The notes under the pieces are model-generated. The model ran no database searches. It saw nothing but the letters and a program-made list of their open reading frames with translations, and was not told where the DNA came from. The position numbers and the translations under genes were made by a program. A stretch of DNA of 7,182 nt from JAWXBG01 sp044375415 (GTDB taxonomy: Bacteria; Bacteroidota; Bacteroidia; Flavobacteriales_D; Sanyastnellaceae): NCBI GenBank assembly GCA_044375415.1, contig JBILMS010000104.1, positions 1 to 7,182 on the forward strand, in the 5' to 3' direction. Shown in pieces: positions 1 through 6,979 of this stretch. Within the stretch, counting starts at the first letter, position 1. Every line of letters begins with the position of its first letter.

Positions 1-755
1 GTTGGAATGTGTGTAAGACGAACGGCACTTTCCGTTTTGTTTACGTGCTGTCCGCCGGCTCCGCTTGCCCGGTATGTATCTCGTTGGATGTCCGCAGGGT
101 TGATGATTACATCAAATTCTTCAGCTTCCGGAAGAACAGCCACGGTAGCTGCAGAAGTATGCACACGCCCTTGCGCTTCTGTTTCAGGAACTCGTTGTAC
201 GCGATGCACACCACTTTCGAACTTCATAGTCCCATACACTTCATCTCCCGAAATTTCGATGCTCACTTCCTTAAAGCCTCCCATCGTGCCTTCGTTTACC
301 GTGAGCACTTCATATTTCCATCCTTTAATTCCAATGTAGCGGGTGTACATTCGATAGAGGTCTCCGGCAAAAATAGCAGCCTCGTCTCCACCTGTACCAC
401 CTCGGATTTCGAGGATACAGTTTTTAGTGTCTTCCGGATCTTTAGGGACGAGAAGAACTTTAATTTCATCAACGAGTTTTTCTTCGTGAGGAACTAATTC
501 ATCTAGTTCCATCTGAGCCAATTCCTTTAAGCCTGCATCTTCTTTACCCGACAAAATACTTCTGGCGCCTTCTATATCTGAAACCGTTTTGATGTATTCT
601 GTGGCTTTATTGACAAGGGGTTCCAGATCTTTGTATTCCTTCATGAGTGCTGTGTAGCGCTTCATATCGGCAATCACAGAGGGGTCGGTAATTTGTTTAC
701 CTACCTCCGCATATCGGTCTTGTATTGCGTGTAATCTGTCGATCAGATCGTTCAT
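1..755 (-). CDS. prfA: Peptide chain release factor 1 (RF1), C-terminus cut by the window edge
   Basis: Cytoplasmic class I release factor that reads UAA and UAG stop codons and triggers peptidyl-tRNA hydrolysis on the ribosome. Translating back from the ATG at 755-753 gives 251 uninterrupted codons starting MNDLIDRLHAIQDRYAEVGK. An N-terminal helical domain comes first, then the conserved block IRGGTGGDEAA, then VHRVQRVPETEAQGRVHTS with the RF1-type PxT recognition tripeptide (PET, residues 190-192), then ASGAGGQHVNKTESAVR with the catalytic GGQ at 234-236, almost the same positions as in E. coli RF1. RF2 would carry SPF instead of PxT. About 110 residues of a usual ~360 are missing at the left edge; no frameshift is visible. 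The start lies 34 nt after the purM stop with no promoter or terminator between, so co-transcription with purM is likely. The Shine-Dalgarno-like AGGA sits too close to the ATG to be convincing. Confidence 0.96.
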   Translation of the reverse strand, partial: MNDLIDRLHAIQDRYAEVGKQITDPSVIADMKRYTALMKEYKDLEPLVNKATEYIKTVSDIEGARSILSGKEDAGLKELAQMELDELVPHEEKLVDEIKVLLVPKDPEDTKNCILEIRGGTGGDEAAIFAGDLYRMYTRYIGIKGWKYEVLTVNEGTMGGFKEVSIEISGDEVYGTMKFESGVHRVQRVPETEAQGRVHTSAATVAVLPEAEEFDVIINPADIQRDTYRASGAGGQHVNKTESAVRLTHIP

Positions 756-789
756 GATCCTATATTATAAACTGAAGTAAAAAACATTT

Positions 790-1962
790 TTAGGCGTATT
801 CAAACTCACCGAATTCGCTTTTGATAGTGAGTTTGCGCTCAGTCGAAGGAAGCACTTTTCCTACTACTTGGGCGTCTAATTTAAATTTCGCTGCGAGAGA
901 AATAATTTCTTGTGCAGTGGTTTCATCGGTATAAATCTCCATGCGATGTCCCATATTAAACACCTTGTACATCTCGCTCCAATCAGCTTTTGATTCCTCC
1001 TGAATGATGCGAAACAATGGAGGCAAGGGGAACAGATTGTCTTTTACAATGTGCACCTTATCTACGAAGTGAAGAATTTTTGTCTGGCCGCCACCACTGC
1101 AATGAACCATACCGTTGATCTTGGAACGGTGCTTTTGTAGAATCTCATGAACAACAGGAGCATAAGTTCGCGTAGGGGAGAGGACCAATCTTCCCGCATT
1201 TACGGGTGCATCTTCAACTCGGTCTTTAAGCATGTACGAACCACTGTAGGCCAGGTCCGATGGTATTCCGTCGTCGAAACTTTCCGGATATTTTTCTGCT
1301 AATTCTTTATAGAAAACGTCGTGTCGGGCACTGGTAAGTCCGTTGCTGCCCATTCCACCGTTGTAATTGTCTTCGTAGGTAGTTTGGCCGGTAGAAGAAA
1401 GTCCTACGATAACATCACCTGCTGAGATTCGGGAATTGTCTATTACATCATCGCGGCGCATTCTGCATACTACAGTGCTGTCTACGATGATGGTGCGAAC
1501 CAAATCTCCAACATCGGCAGTTTCGCCTCCGGTAGAAATGATATCGATCCCCAGAGACCGCATCGACTCCAAAAGCTCTTCGGTGCCATTAATGATGGCC
1601 GAAATAACTTCTCCGGGAATGAGCCTTTTGTTACGTCCGATGGTAGAACTGAGCATGATATTTTGTGTAGCACCGACACAAAGAAGATCATCGAGATTCA
1701 TCACGAGGGCATCTTGAGCAATGCCTTTCCACACATTTATATCCCCTGTTTCTTTCCAGTAGATGTATGCTAACGATGATTTAGTCCCGGCTCCATCGGC
1801 GTGCATTACAATACAATGTTCATCACTCCCCGTGAGTAAGTCGGGAACTATTTTACAAAAGGCTTTTGGGAAAAGTCCTTTGTCTAAATTTTTGATAGCG
1901 GTATGTACATCTTCTTTTTGGGAAGAGACACCGCGTTGACTGTATCTGGAGGAATCGCTCAT
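790..1962 (-). CDS. purM: Phosphoribosylformylglycinamidine cyclo-ligase (AIR synthase), Bacteroidetes type
   Basis: Cytoplasmic enzyme of de novo purine synthesis: it uses ATP to close formylglycinamidine ribonucleotide (FGAM) into aminoimidazole ribonucleotide (AIR). The 390-residue product, starting MSDSSRYSQRGV, shows PurM/PurL-fold landmarks: DGAGTK at 56-61, NLDDLLCVGA at 89-98, GGETAD at 145-150, GLSSTG at 187-192, GSNGLTSARHD at 205-215, HCSGGGQTK at 287-295 and MYKVFNMGHRMEI at 331-343. It is longer than the ~345-residue proteobacterial enzyme, with extra residues (QTTYEDNYNGGM) between the GLSSTG and GSNGLT motifs; I understand a longer form to be usual in Bacteroidetes. A longer reading from the ATG at 1992 is rejected: its ten extra codons are the right half of a transcription terminator hairpin and its T-tract. 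No Shine-Dalgarno is seen. PurL and selenide water dikinase share the fold, but length and motif spacing favour PurM. prfA follows 34 nt later. Confidence 0.92.
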   Translation of the reverse strand: MSDSSRYSQRGVSSQKEDVHTAIKNLDKGLFPKAFCKIVPDLLTGSDEHCIVMHADGAGTKSSLAYIYWKETGDINVWKGIAQDALVMNLDDLLCVGATQNIMLSSTIGRNKRLIPGEVISAIINGTEELLESMRSLGIDIISTGGETADVGDLVRTIIVDSTVVCRMRRDDVIDNSRISAGDVIVGLSSTGQTTYEDNYNGGMGSNGLTSARHDVFYKELAEKYPESFDDGIPSDLAYSGSYMLKDRVEDAPVNAGRLVLSPTRTYAPVVHEILQKHRSKINGMVHCSGGGQTKILHFVDKVHIVKDNLFPLPPLFRIIQEESKADWSEMYKVFNMGHRMEIYTDETTAQEIISLAAKFKLDAQVVGKVLPSTERKLTIKSEFGEFEYA

Positions 1963-1965
1963 GTG

Positions 1966-2001
1966 AAAAATAAAGAGGCCGCTTCTGTTCAAAGCGGCCT
2001 C
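1966..2001 (-). terminator. Intrinsic terminator of the OmpA-family gene
   Basis: On the minus strand a perfect 10-bp stem, GAGGCCGCTT (2001-1992) with AAGCGGCCTC (1984-1975), closes a 7-nt loop and is followed at once by TTTATTTTT (1974-1966). It begins 24 nt after the stop codon of the OmpA-family gene, the right place for a Rho-independent terminator. The T-tract ends 3 nt before the purM ATG, so termination here would isolate purM from the upstream gene unless some transcripts read through. Confidence 0.9.
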
Positions 2002-2008
2002 AAAAGTA
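2001..2008 (-). promoter_or_regulatory. Candidate -7 box for purM-prfA
   Basis: The minus strand reads TACTTTTG, an exact match to the Bacteroidetes -7 consensus TAnnTTTG. It lies between the end of the OmpA-family gene and purM, and its last base is the first base of the terminator stem. Transcription would begin about 5-8 nt later, inside the hairpin arm, giving a purM leader of roughly 30-35 nt. No TTG-type -33 element is visible at the usual distance, so this rests on the box and on the need for a promoter after the terminator. Confidence 0.45.
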
Positions 2009-2025
2009 TTGTGTAGTTCTGTTAC

Positions 2026-4047
2026 TTACGGTTTCGGAACGTAATTCGTATCCACAATTTTAAATACCGTTCTACGATTCAACTGGTGAGCAATTTCTTG
2101 CTGATCAGCAGGTAGTTTGGTAATCATTGCTTCAGTTAGAATTGTATCTTTCTTGAAAGGACCACTGTCTTTTAGCAATTGACGTGGGGCTCCTTCACCT
2201 TTACCGGCAGCGCGTAGACGTTTTGGATCGATACCCTTGCTTATCAAGTAGTTCACACATGTTTCGGCACGTTTCTGTGAAAGTTTTTGGTTGTAATCGT
2301 CTTTACCACGGAAGTCGGTATGAGACTCGAGCTGAATTACAAACTTCGGATTCTGAGTCATCAAATCAAAAAGGTAATTCAATGAATCTTGAGAGTTCAC
2401 AGTATCATTCACGAGGAGAACAGCTTCGTTATACGGATAAAGTACTAATGGCATTGGGTATTCCTTCGTTACGATAATCGGTTCCAAGAAGTATTCACGG
2501 TAGAACTTCTGCGATTCTTTTAATCCAATGGTCGAGAAGGAGTCACCTGTTCCGATGTACTGATCTTTTGAAACATCCACACGGAAAGATTTATTGATCA
2601 GAATCTGCTCCTTAGTCATGCTAAAACCACCATTACCATCCGTAGTGATTGGATATTGCTTTCCATCGCTGTCAACAACAACAACGTTTGCATTTGCCAA
2701 AGGAGAACCTGTAGACTCGTCATAAACGATACCGATCAATTCAAATTCCAAAGGTGGTTCTGAGAAGTAGTAGATATCGTCTTTACCCTTTCCGCCCGGA
2801 CGGTTAGAAGTGAAGAATCCCGAGTTTTTGCTGTCTTTGTCAAGTACCAAAGCAAAGTCATCAGAAGATGAGTTTACCGGATAATCCATAGCAGACGGTG
2901 CACCATAAGTAAGGTCTCCTGTTTTTTCTGCTTTGAAGATGTCTAGGCCACCCATTCCAAGATGCCCGTTTGAAGCAAAATAGAGAGTTCCGTCAGAAGC
3001 AACCCAAGGGAACATTTCGTCGCCGGCTGTATTGATAGCGCCTAGGTTTTTAGCAGAACTCCAAACATCAGCTTTTTTGTCCCATGTGATGTACCAAAGG
3101 TCTTTTCCACCTTTTCCACCCGGCATATCCGTAGCGAAAATGAGGAATTTGTCATCCGGAGTTAAAGCTGGGTGACCAACCATCGAACTGTCGTCTGACG
3201 CGCGGTCGATAACATTAAGTGGCAATGCTGCCTGGTACTGCTGACCTTGTTTCTTAGAATAAAATATGTCACAAGCGAAACGGTCTTTGTTATCGTATTC
3301 GCAACGTGTAAAGTACATTGTTTTGTAGTCGCTATCGTATGCAGCAACACCTTCGTGACTTGTTGTATTCACTGTGTTTCCAATCGGAGTTGGAGCACCC
3401 CATTTGCCTTTTTTATCGCGTTCGGCAATGAAAATGTCCATGAAACTCTCACCGGTTTTAGGATCCGGAGCATTTCCGGTTGAAGCCTGACGTGAAGAAC
3501 TGAAAACGATTTCTTTGTCCGTTTTAGTAGAATAAGTCAAGGTATAGTCGAAGAATGGAGTATTCAAATCGGCTACGTTGTCTACTTTGTATTTTGTTTT
3601 AGTAGCAGCTTTTAATTCAGCAGCCTTTCCGCAAGCAGCGATAAGATTGTCTGCTGTGGTTTTGTTGCCACCATTATCCTTGTATTTTTTGAATTGAACG
3701 ATCGCATCATCCCATTTTCCCATTTCCTGAAAAGCTTTTCCGTAGTTCAAGAAAACATCAGGATTGGTTTTGTGGTACTGAGCGGTTATAGCTTTATTGT
3801 ACCACTCGAGAGACTTACCGTATTCAGTAGTAAGTCGGAAACACTCACCGATTTGATAAAGAACCCTTCCCTTTTCTTCGATGCCTTTCACATTAACTTC
3901 GGCACTTTGATAGAGTTGAGCGGCATCGGTATAGCCACCATTTGCAAACTCTTCATCCGCCTTTTTTGTGTACTTGCTTTGTGCAAATACGCCGGCTGAA
4001 ATAAAAAGGGCAATAGCAGAGAGAACAATTGGACGCACTAATTTCAT
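2026..4047 (-). CDS. OmpA-family envelope protein with TPR, beta-propeller and CRD domains (PorE-like architecture)
   Basis: Predicted exported protein of 673 residues, probably periplasmic or outer-membrane associated and bound to peptidoglycan. It starts MKLVRPIVLS with a signal peptide ending GVFAQ (cleavage likely after A22). TPR-like helices span about 25-145; a PD40/WD40-like propeller about 178-430 has blades marked by FATDMPGGKGGKDLW (304-318), YFASNGHLGMGGLDIF (356-371) and FFTSNRPGGKGKDDIYYF (411-428). A carboxypeptidase-regulatory-like beta-sandwich begins near 436 (GIVYDESTGSPLANANV). The OmpA C-terminal domain, about 540-668, carries HTDFRG (576-581), YNQKLSQKRAE and NRRTVFKI. 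The order and length match PorE of the type IX secretion system, but PorE is a lipoprotein and this protein has no lipobox cysteine; paralogues with the same order are common in Bacteroidetes, so no symbol is given. A longer reading from the ATG at 4140 would bury the signal peptide behind 31 residues and span the putative promoter. Confidence 0.9.
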   Translation of the reverse strand: MKLVRPIVLSAIALFISAGVFAQSKYTKKADEEFANGGYTDAAQLYQSAEVNVKGIEEKGRVLYQIGECFRLTTEYGKSLEWYNKAITAQYHKTNPDVFLNYGKAFQEMGKWDDAIVQFKKYKDNGGNKTTADNLIAACGKAAELKAATKTKYKVDNVADLNTPFFDYTLTYSTKTDKEIVFSSSRQASTGNAPDPKTGESFMDIFIAERDKKGKWGAPTPIGNTVNTTSHEGVAAYDSDYKTMYFTRCEYDNKDRFACDIFYSKKQGQQYQAALPLNVIDRASDDSSMVGHPALTPDDKFLIFATDMPGGKGGKDLWYITWDKKADVWSSAKNLGAINTAGDEMFPWVASDGTLYFASNGHLGMGGLDIFKAEKTGDLTYGAPSAMDYPVNSSSDDFALVLDKDSKNSGFFTSNRPGGKGKDDIYYFSEPPLEFELIGIVYDESTGSPLANANVVVVDSDGKQYPITTDGNGGFSMTKEQILINKSFRVDVSKDQYIGTGDSFSTIGLKESQKFYREYFLEPIIVTKEYPMPLVLYPYNEAVLLVNDTVNSQDSLNYLFDLMTQNPKFVIQLESHTDFRGKDDYNQKLSQKRAETCVNYLISKGIDPKRLRAAGKGEGAPRQLLKDSGPFKKDTILTEAMITKLPADQQEIAHQLNRRTVFKIVDTNYVPKP

Positions 4048-4084
4048 AAGGTTGGTTTTTGTATTCCTATTTTTTAACAGGTCA

Positions 4085-4114
4085 CGAAAATAGACAATTC
4101 TCATCTTTTCCCAA
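4085..4114 (-). promoter_or_regulatory. Candidate promoter of the OmpA-family gene
   Basis: On the minus strand TTG (4114-4112) is followed after 19 nt by TATTTTCG (4092-4085), one base off the Bacteroidetes -7 consensus TAnnTTTG, at the usual -33/-7 spacing. Transcription would start near 4079, leaving a short AT-rich leader of about 30 nt before the ATG at 4047-4045. It lies inside the longer reading from 4140, which supports the shorter start. Confidence 0.45.
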
Positions 4115-4363
4115 GTTTTGTTGTAGGTAGTTTTCATCATTTGCTTGTTTTTGAAATTCAGAAAAGGGATGCAGTCCGAGATATTTTTCCATAAAAAGTT
4201 GTGATTTTTTTCAAGTCAAAACGACCAAAAGGTTATTAAATATCTAAATATCAATCATATAGAGTAGAGCAGAGTTATCGATTATTCTGAATAAAAGTTG
4301 GTATTCCCTCTCAAATTTCCGCTTTGCCCACCCAAAATGAAAAAAAGTCGATTTTTTAACAAA
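4115..4363. other. AT-rich intergenic stretch without recognised features
   Basis: This is the middle of the 451-bp gap between glnN and the OmpA-family gene. I see no gene, RNA, strong hairpin or TAnnTTTG box on the minus strand. Near 4340-4360 the minus strand reads AAAAAATCGACTTTTTTT, a weak A/T stem that could help end glnN transcripts but is not a convincing terminator. Confidence 0.5.
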
Positions 4364-4395
4364 GGGTATGTTGACGCCTGGCTGGTCGACCTCCT
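4364..4395 (-). repeat. Degenerate inverted repeat, copy C
   Basis: On the minus strand AGGAGGTCGACC, a 5-nt loop (AGCCA) and GGCGTCAACATACCC resemble the left and right arms of copies A and B downstream of glnN. Pairing is interrupted by mismatches, so this looks like a decayed copy rather than a strong hairpin. It is recognised by layout and partial sequence match only. Confidence 0.4.
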
Positions 4396-4408
4396 TTGGG
4401 GGCTTGTG

Positions 4409-4463
4409 AGGTAAATTGACCCCTCGTGGGTCAATACCCCTAAACCCGTGGGTCAATCTACCT
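4409..4463 (-). repeat. Inverted repeat, copy B (nested hairpin)
   Basis: Outer arms on the minus strand are AGGTAGATTGACCC (4463-4450) and GGGTCAATTTACCT (4422-4409), complementary over 14 positions except one G/T. A second left arm, ATTGACCC (4435-4428), makes a tighter hairpin with ATTGACCC's complement at 4422-4415 around the 5-nt loop ACGAG. The two pairings are mutually exclusive, so copy B can form either a long-loop or a short-loop structure. It may be one full unit plus an orphan left half. Copy A lies 8 nt away towards glnN. Confidence 0.75.
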
Positions 4464-4471
4464 GAACTTAT

Positions 4472-4504
4472 AGGTATATCGACCCACAAGGGGTCGATCT
4501 ACCT
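4472..4504 (-). repeat. Inverted repeat, copy A, overlapping the glnN stop codon
   Basis: Arms AGGTAGATCGACCC (4504-4491) and GGGTCGATATACCT (4485-4472) on the minus strand pair over 14 positions with one mismatch around a 5-nt loop. The left arm includes the last codon and the TAG stop of glnN, so the stop codon sits in the stem of the transcript. It could act as a terminator, a 3' stabiliser or a protein-binding palindrome. No T-tract follows (the next bases are ATAAG), which argues against a classic intrinsic terminator. Confidence 0.8.
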
Positions 4505-6682
4505 TGTCCACAACAACTCTCTCATTTTTGGCAATGGCCACATTTCATCGTCAACCATCAACTCGAGGGCATCGGCGTTATCGCGAATTTTGTCCATAAG
4601 GGGTTTAACCTTTGAACAGAATAAGTCGGCGCATTTTTCCAAATCGAGTTTATGCGCTTTTTCCATTTCCTTGTGCATCGCATCAATGCTATCCTTCATC
4701 ACATTTACGTGTTTTGAAATATCGCGAACGATACCCATTTGTGTGCGAGTAGCTTCTTTGGCCTCCGCTGCAGGAAGTATTTCTTTTAGGCCAAGTATAT
4801 TTTCTATCAAACGTGTTTGATAAGAAATTACCGTTGGGATAATGTGGTTCTGCGCCAAATCGCCGGTTACGCGTGCTTCGATCTCACGACGACGAATGTA
4901 GTTTTCAACTTCAATTTCGTAACGAGCATGAATTTCTTCTTTTGTCAGAACATTCATTTTCTCAAAAAGATCTTGCACTTCTTTGCGTTTCCACACCTTC
5001 AGAGCGCTTGGAGTATCTTTTAGGTTGCTAAGTCCGCGTTTTGCCGCTTCTTTAACCCACTCATCTCCATAACCGTTTCCTTCAAAACGAATGGCTTTGC
5101 TCGACTTGATGATCTTCTGAAGTTCTTTTAATATAGCCTCATCTTTATCATCACCTTTATTAATGCGAGCATCTACATCTTTCTTAAACTGAATAAGTCT
5201 TTTTGCAACGATGGTATTTAAAACCGTCATGGCATTGGCACAGTTTGCAGATGAACCAACGGCACGGAATTCGAACTTGTTTCCCGTGAAGGCGAAGGGT
5301 GAAGTTCTATTTCTATCTGTGTTATCCAACAAAACCTGAGGAAGTTTGCCGATGCTCAATTTGAGTTCGGTTTTGTCTTGTGGTGTCATCTTTCCTGCCT
5401 TCACATTTTTCTCAATGTCATCGAGCATAGCTGAAAGTTGATCGCCAAGGAAGGTCGACATGATAGCAGGTGGAGCTTCGTTTGCACCCAGACGGTGATC
5501 GTTTCCAACGCTGGCAATACTCGCGCGCAACACATCTGCATTTTCGTGTATAGCACCTACTGTATTAATAAAGAAGGTCAAGAACTGCAGATTCGACTTT
5601 GGGTTTTTTCCGGGTTTCAACAAGTTCACACCTGTGTTGGTGCTCAAAGCCCAGTTGTTGTGCTTACCGCTTCCGTTAATTCCATCAAATGGTTTTTCAT
5701 GAAGAAGTACACGGAAATTGTGTTTGCGAGCTACTTTCTCCAAAATGTCCATGAGCAACTGGTTGTGGTCGTTGGCCAAGTTTGCTTCTTCGAACATCGG
5801 AGCGACTTCGAATTGGTTTGGAGCTACCTCGTTGTGACGGGTAGTCACGGGTATGCCCAACAAGTGAGCTTCATATTCGAATTCTTTCATGTAACCCATC
5901 GCACGTTCAGGTATCGAACCGAAGTAGTGGTCTTCGAGTTGCTGACCTTTCGCCGGACGATGACCAAATAAAGCGCGGCCCGTCATTGCGATATCCGGAC
6001 GAGCATTATAAAGAGAGCTATCTACCAAGAAATACTCCTGTTCCCATCCCAAGGTATTCTGCACTTTGATTACGTCTTTGTCGAAGTACTGACATACTGC
6101 CGTAGCGGCACTATCAACGGCGTGCAATGCCTTAAGCAAAGGCATCTTAAAGTCGAGTGCATGACTAGTATAGGATATAAATATAGTAGGAATACAAAGC
6201 GTGTTTCCTACAATGAAGGCCGGCGATGACGGATCCCATAACGTATATCCACGTGCTTCGAATGTATTACGAATACCTCCACTTGGGAATGAAGAGGCGT
6301 CCGGTTCTTGCTGAACAAGCATGGTACCATCGAATTTCTCTAGGGCACGTCCATCCGTTAGCGGTTTAAAAAAACTGTCGTGTTTTTCTGCAGTTGCTCC
6401 TGTGAGGGGCTGAAACCAGTGTGTATAGTGTGTAACACCTTTGCTGATCGACCATTCTTTCATAGCCGCAGCAATATGATCTGCGGTTTGTTGATCGATC
6501 ATTTTGCCTTCATCAATACATCCAAGTAGCTTTGCATAGATGTCGTCGGTGAGGTACTCACGCATTTTGTAATAATTGAAGACATTGGATCCAAAGTACT
6601 CAGAGATTCTTCCTTTGGTTGGAATGTTGACCGCTTTACGGTCATTCAACTCTGCGAGGGCCTGAAAACGTGTTGTCGACAT
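4499..6682 (-). CDS. glnN: Glutamine synthetase type III
   Basis: Cytoplasmic enzyme making glutamine from glutamate, ammonia and ATP, the entry point of ammonium assimilation. The 727-residue length is that of the GSIII family (Bacteroides GlnN is about 729), far above the ~470 of GSI. Active-site signatures in order: GWEQEYFLVD (212-221, metal-binding glutamates), RHNEVAPNQFEVAP (282-295), HEKPFDGINGSGKHNNWAL (328-346), GNDHRLGANEAPPAIMS (393-409) and NRTSPFAF...EFRAVGSSAN (458-480). The N-terminal region of about 150 residues (including RISEYFGSNVF) and the helical C-terminal part are specific to type III. GSIII enzymes are double-ring dodecamers. The ATG at 6682-6680 has an AAGGA Shine-Dalgarno six bases upstream, rare for this phylum, and a TAnnTTTG box further up, so it is probably transcribed alone. 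The stop codon lies within a hairpin. No PII or glnK gene is seen nearby. Confidence 0.97.
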   Translation of the reverse strand: MSTTRFQALAELNDRKAVNIPTKGRISEYFGSNVFNYYKMREYLTDDIYAKLLGCIDEGKMIDQQTADHIAAAMKEWSISKGVTHYTHWFQPLTGATAEKHDSFFKPLTDGRALEKFDGTMLVQQEPDASSFPSGGIRNTFEARGYTLWDPSSPAFIVGNTLCIPTIFISYTSHALDFKMPLLKALHAVDSAATAVCQYFDKDVIKVQNTLGWEQEYFLVDSSLYNARPDIAMTGRALFGHRPAKGQQLEDHYFGSIPERAMGYMKEFEYEAHLLGIPVTTRHNEVAPNQFEVAPMFEEANLANDHNQLLMDILEKVARKHNFRVLLHEKPFDGINGSGKHNNWALSTNTGVNLLKPGKNPKSNLQFLTFFINTVGAIHENADVLRASIASVGNDHRLGANEAPPAIMSTFLGDQLSAMLDDIEKNVKAGKMTPQDKTELKLSIGKLPQVLLDNTDRNRTSPFAFTGNKFEFRAVGSSANCANAMTVLNTIVAKRLIQFKKDVDARINKGDDKDEAILKELQKIIKSSKAIRFEGNGYGDEWVKEAAKRGLSNLKDTPSALKVWKRKEVQDLFEKMNVLTKEEIHARYEIEVENYIRRREIEARVTGDLAQNHIIPTVISYQTRLIENILGLKEILPAAEAKEATRTQMGIVRDISKHVNVMKDSIDAMHKEMEKAHKLDLEKCADLFCSKVKPLMDKIRDNADALELMVDDEMWPLPKMRELLWTR

Positions 6683-6688
6683 GTGGGG

Positions 6689-6693
6689 TCCTT
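6689..6693 (-). promoter_or_regulatory. Shine-Dalgarno of glnN
   Basis: AAGGA on the minus strand lies six bases before the ATG, preceded by an A8 run (within it) and a C6 run (6705-6700). It fixes the start at 6682. None of the other three genes here has a comparably placed site. Confidence 0.65.
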
Positions 6694-6734
6694 TTTTTTG
6701 GGGGGTGTTTAGGAAATAAATGTAATTTTCGGTG

Positions 6735-6742
6735 CAAAGGTA
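6735..6742 (-). promoter_or_regulatory. Candidate -7 box of glnN
   Basis: TACCTTTG on the minus strand matches TAnnTTTG exactly, 52 nt before the ATG, predicting a leader of roughly 45 nt. No TTG is found 19-21 nt upstream; that interval instead contains a C6 run (6758-6753). A weak -33 suggests that an activator may be needed, which would suit a nitrogen-regulated gene, but no operator is recognised. Confidence 0.55.
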
Positions 6743-6783
6743 TCTAAATCGAGGGGGGTACTCCTAGAAAAGTTATCAAAAAT

Positions 6784-6799
6784 GTGCTAATGTGCAAAT
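6784..6799 (-). repeat. Octamer repeat cluster 1
   Basis: Two adjacent 8-bp units on the minus strand, ATTTGCAC (6799-6792) and ATTAGCAC (6791-6784), match ATTNGCAC. The next bases, ATTTTTGA, look like a decayed third unit. Confidence 0.65.
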
Positions 6800-6863
6800 T
6801 ATTGATCTCCGACAAAACGATTACGATATACAAAACCGAAAACTACTCCGATAGCGCGAATTC

Positions 6864-6896
6864 CATTGGCTAATTGAAATGTGCCAATAGTTAATC
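6864..6896 (-). repeat. Octamer repeat cluster 2
   Basis: Minus-strand ATTGGCAC (6888-6881) is a clear unit; 6880-6873 is a decayed one, and 6872-6865 is a unit read in the opposite sense (ATTGGCTA on the plus strand). The plus-strand 13-mer at 6864-6876 is repeated inverted at 7070-7082. Confidence 0.55.
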
Positions 6897-6937
6897 TTCG
6901 GCTGAAAAAATTGGGCTTCGAATAGGTCCTCCGCTGC

Positions 6938-6952
6938 GTGCTCTGCGAGCAC
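6938..6952. repeat. Small hairpin GTGCTC-TGC-GAGCAC
   Basis: A perfect 6-bp stem with a 3-nt loop, set in a GC-rich segment (about 6928-6976) that ends GCGAAGGATGACGCTGCGCG. The segment resembles the CG-rich short repeats dispersed between genes in Bacteroidetes; that likeness is from memory and untested. Confidence 0.45.
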
Positions 6953-6979
6953 TTGCGAAGGATGACGCTGCGCGTGTAT

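Noticed and set aside
9..497. A 162-codon plus-strand open frame
   Set aside because: Antisense to prfA, which has clear conserved motifs; the product resembles no protein.
1..755. Release factor 2 instead of RF1
   Set aside because: The recognition tripeptide is PET (PxT), not SPF, and the N-terminal start and spacing fit RF1.
2026..4047. Naming the gene porE
   Set aside because: Domain order fits, but the lipobox is missing, no T9SS neighbours are present, and paralogues of this layout are frequent.
4048..4140. A 31-residue N-terminal extension of the OmpA-family protein
   Set aside because: It would bury a good signal peptide and overlap the likely promoter; the start at 4047 is preferred.
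4244..4489. An 81-codon minus-strand open frame
   Set aside because: Its first half is the inverted-repeat array read as protein (repeated VDIP/GIDP/VNLP-like strings). No family resemblance, and it begins in the loop of copy A right after glnN.
5438..5971. A 177-codon plus-strand open frame
   Set aside because: Antisense to the most conserved part of glnN; a shadow of the coding bias.
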